In this document: positions 61,654 to 64,000 of the stretch, one piece after another
Numbering within the stretch: position 1 is the first letter of the stretch
How the letters are laid out: every line of letters starts with the position of its first letter
Assembly (NCBI GenBank): GCA_951217055.1
Contig: OX578280.1
Span: forward strand, 47,123,882 to 47,187,881
Direction of reading: 5' to 3'
From: Gerris lacustris
Lineage: Eukaryota > Arthropoda > Insecta > Hemiptera > Gerridae
DNA length: 64,000 nucleotides
Position numbers and translations under genes: made by a program
Notes under the pieces: model-generated
The model's database searches: none
Seen by the model: only the letters and a program-made list of their open reading frames with translations
What the model was told of the DNA's origin: nothing

Positions 61654-61808
61654 GGGGGCTGGCATAGCCGAGTGGTTAGCTCACTTGACTCTGAAACCAA
61701 GATCTAAACCTGGTTGTGAGTTCGAATCCTATTGTAGATGAGTGAAGTGGCTGGATAATAACTCCTGTCCTGTAATGACCTAGGATGTTAAATAGGACAA
61801 AAAAAAAA
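61654..61808 (+). mobile_element. tRNA-derived SINE, family 2, best copy
   Basis: The tRNA-like head gggggctggcatagccgagt then ggttagctcac (A box), gactctgaaaccaagatcta, and a B box gtgagttcgaatcc; the body is gatgagtgaagtggctggat then aactcctgtcctgtaatgac; the tail is a10. It sits inside the mariner relic, so it inserted after it. It is not a functional tRNA gene: no acceptor stem closes. Confidence 0.8.
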
Positions 61809-62267
61809 GCTTCATTCGTGAAACGTCTTCCTCTGAGATGTTTGTGTAAGGTCAGGGGAACTGGGTGGGTGAGCGATAAAACTCAAGCAGCGCCTGATTC
61901 TCGAGCAGCCTGAAGGCGAGCATTATCATGAATCAAAAAAACTTTTCTTCAATTTCCCCCTCCTCTTATTTTAAATTGCTCTTCTGAGGTTTCCCAACAA
62001 GCCAGCAGCTGTGATCGTGGCCCACAAGGCAGCTAATCAATGAGCAACACTCCCTTAGAACCCCATAATACCGTTACCATGACCTTGCCAGTGGAATCTA
62101 AAACTTTTGCTTTTTGTGGTGCTCATCTTTTCTTTTCCACACCTTACTCTGAATTTTGGTTTTGAGATCAAGTAATAATAAATTAATGAAAAACCATTGG
62201 CTTTGATGATGGTCTTCCTCTTATACACTGCACAACTCACCATGAATTTCATTCGTTTTGCCATCAA
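61809..62267 (-). pseudogene. Mariner transposase pseudogene
   Basis: Minus-strand pieces in several frames: SKVWKRKDE and PQKAKVLDSTGKVMVTVLWG then SKGVLLID, stop, LPCGP (about 62130-62020); LIHDNARLQAARES (about 61910); HPPSSPDLT (about 61870); KHLRGRRFTNEA (about 61840-61809). These match the order of mariner landmarks: the SKQWxxK stretch, GKVM.TVFWDxxGV, HDNARPH, HPPYSPDL and LRGRRF. The second catalytic aspartate word FWD is LWG, and in-frame stops and frameshifts break it, so the protein is dead. Confidence 0.7.
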
Positions 62268-62694
62268 AAAACGACTTATAACTCAAATATCGCAAATGGC
62301 GGTGGCTGTAAATGGAGTAACCATGAATGAATGCACACGTCTGCCTGGGGGCGATGGGAGGATCATAGGAATATTTCAGTGCTGCCGCTACACTTAGACA
62401 AATGTTCCTTATGAGTCATGGGTTTTCCCACCCACTGTAAGCTTTTAAAAAAAAAATAGTGTAACTTACTTACTTTTGTTACGCCCAGTAATAATACTAT
62501 AATTATTTCAGAAGATGTAGCGTAAATTGGAGCTATTCTACTTCATTATGTTTATAGAAGCTCTTATTCCAGCACCAGTCACCAATCTCTAAGATTGGTG
62601 GTTTAAGATGTTATTTGGGGTGCTGTTTAAAATATTTTAAAGATATGTTTAATAAAGTGATTGCTTGAAATTTAAAGGCTTAAGAAACATCTTG

Positions 62695-63041
62695 GGGCAA
62701 TTAGACGACCCGTTCCCTGCTGTCTGATCTCCCCACCACTTGACAGTGCTTTGCATTTACTCGGCCCGACCCAATTCGATCCAGTCAATTTTCCTTAAGG
62801 AGACAGGGAAATCGGGCCCGATGAAGAGGATTACACTGTTGGTTCGCTGGGTGAAGTAGTGAGGGCCTATAGTTCCCCTAATTTTCTACCCTACCTCAGA
62901 TAGAATCTCCATCCGACCACCCTATCTGGTTTCAACCTTAAAACGTGACCAGGAACGTGAGTTATACGACGGGGTTTTCAGGCCGAGGAGGCATAGCCCT
63001 GACTTAGTGAGGCCAGATCCACTCGTCTAATCGCCCCTTTT
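62695..63041. mobile_element. Small element with 14-bp inverted ends, about 347 bp
   Basis: ggggcaattagacgac on the left and, read inward from the right, ggggcgattagacgag. The body is much richer in GC than its surroundings and has no coding frame. The target duplication is unclear (t-rich flanks). Family not recognised. Confidence 0.55.
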
Positions 63042-63730
63042 TTAACTCTTTTTTATTAAAGGGAGGAGCAAAATTGAAGTTGTGAATCAAGTAATGAATA
63101 TCTGAATCACTATGATTCTTATCCACGTATTGATAGAGAGGGATGTTCAATGGTAGAGAATGAAAAATGCCTTGAACTTGTAATCAAACAAGAAAAAAGG
63201 TTCTTTTGAGCTCACTAATTATCTTATTCGAGAATATGCAAAAACTCTTAACCATCAGTTATCTACGGTTCCTTATCTGGGGAACACTGTGGAACGTTAC
63301 CCCCTGTGGATATCAAGGGATTATTATCAAGCGAATTCTCAACACTTTTGAAACAACTTGTTAATTGTGGATCTATTCTAAACCACATTAGCACTTTGTG
63401 ACTTCCTAGTCTTACTTCACATATTAACATTTTGTATAGTTCTCCTTGGAGGACCCCCTTTTTTTCTTCTTTTCCATTGGATTATCTCTGAAATAAAACT
63501 AGTGCTGAAGAATTCATGGAGTTTATCTAAGATGTGTAAAATTATATATCTAAGAGTTTGAATAAATTATTTTGTTTTAAAAAGTTGCCTTGTTAAACAC
63601 ATATTTAAATCTATTGAAAATCCTTGAATAAAAATAAATATTATAAGATTTCTACTTATCACTTGTCCATTGGAACACAATTTTATAGTAGAGCCTAAAA
63701 CTAGTTGAAAATAATTAGCATTTATTTACA
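63042..63730. other. Intergenic sequence, no gene recognised
   Basis: No frame, RNA or repeat family recognised. Confidence 0.4.
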
Positions 63731-64000
63731 GTGGATTCTGAATAACTCGAAAATTGGCAAGGGAAACCGAACTCACTTTGGCTTTCCGAGAATTTCGAAC
63801 GATCTAGGTTAGAGTTATCGAGGTTCCGGGTATTGTGGTACAAGATGCAATATTCAAACATCGTTCCATCTGATTTATCAGTCAAATGGTCACTTTCTGA
63901 TTACTTTTGTAATGTGTTCCTTAAATTTTTGCTCTTACGTTTTGTTCTACCAGAGGAATGATGTAAAACTATTTTTTTTGTAAATCTTGTTATTTAAACA
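63731..64000 (+). mobile_element. pogo/Tigger-like element, left end only, cut by the window edge
   Basis: After ta, cagtggattctgaataactc continues with gaaaattggcaagggaaacc, and later cgagaatttcgaacgatcta and gagttatcgaggttccgggt. These are the CAGT..AACTCGAA end and its internal inverted echo (gagttatcgagg) common to Tigger elements. The rest lies outside. Confidence 0.45.

Larger units (their letters stand above)
61519..62488 (-). mobile_element. Degraded mariner element interrupted by a SINE
   Basis: The left end tgagggttgtctcaaaagta, then agtcaca, and the right end read inward (ctgggcgtaacaaaagtaag) are imperfect inverted repeats in the mariner style, each next to TA. Between them the minus strand codes for pieces of a mariner transposase. 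With the SINE removed the element is about 0.8 kb against about 1.3 kb for a full mariner, so internal deletions are present. Confidence 0.7.

Noticed and set aside
61654..61740. Possible tRNA gene (A box and B box present)
   Set aside because: The acceptor stem does not close, an SINE body and poly(A) tail follow, and two further copies exist, so it is a tRNA-derived SINE.
62197..62397. Plus frame of 66 codons
   Set aside because: Antisense to the mariner transposase relic, without recognisable content.

Overview
The window is AT-rich eukaryotic DNA from an invertebrate animal, most likely an arthropod. The evidence is one multi-exon animal gene with GT..AG introns, a copia retrotransposon whose primer site matches an internal half of initiator tRNA-Met (as in Drosophila copia), and mariner, pogo/Tigger, hAT-like and tRNA-derived SINE elements. 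I cannot name the species.

Region 1 (1-36720) holds no gene I can support. It is a repeat field: a 2.56-kb element with about 449-bp inverted arms and TA flanks (1236-3799) containing a second inverted-repeat element with a GACA microsatellite; several copies of at least four dispersed families (called A, B, C and D here); hAT-like and pogo-like termini; palindromes; a minisatellite of about 72 bp period (27280-28000); and an inverted-repeat element (29800-31870) with a decayed nuclease-like coding segment.

Region 2 (36718-41119) is a complete, very young Ty1/copia retrotransposon on the minus strand. It has two 174-bp LTRs with no difference visible by eye, 5-bp target duplications, a primer binding site touching the LTR and one 1300-codon gag-pol frame.

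Region 3 (41242-43200) holds a 338-bp hAT MITE with an 8-bp target duplication, a 378-bp pogo-like MITE and a tRNA-derived SINE.

Region 4 (43230-59247) is the only host gene found: a CNNM/ancient-conserved-domain metal transporter (Drosophila unextended, uex; vertebrate CNNM1-4) on the plus strand. Thirteen exons keep one frame for 818 codons plus stop; the 5' end with the start codon was not found. The exons give the ectodomain, the DUF21 membrane domain, the CBS pair and the cyclic-nucleotide-binding-homology domain. The introns are loaded with mobile DNA: a Ty3/gypsy pol with an intact 797-codon frame in a 5.2-kb intron, SINEs of two families, a pogo/Tigger-like element with unusual GC-rich repeats, and a long hairpin.

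Region 5 (59248-64000) holds the likely 3' UTR, two short coding-looking frames of unknown identity, a dead mariner transposase interrupted by a SINE, a small inverted-repeat element, and a pogo-like end cut by the window edge.
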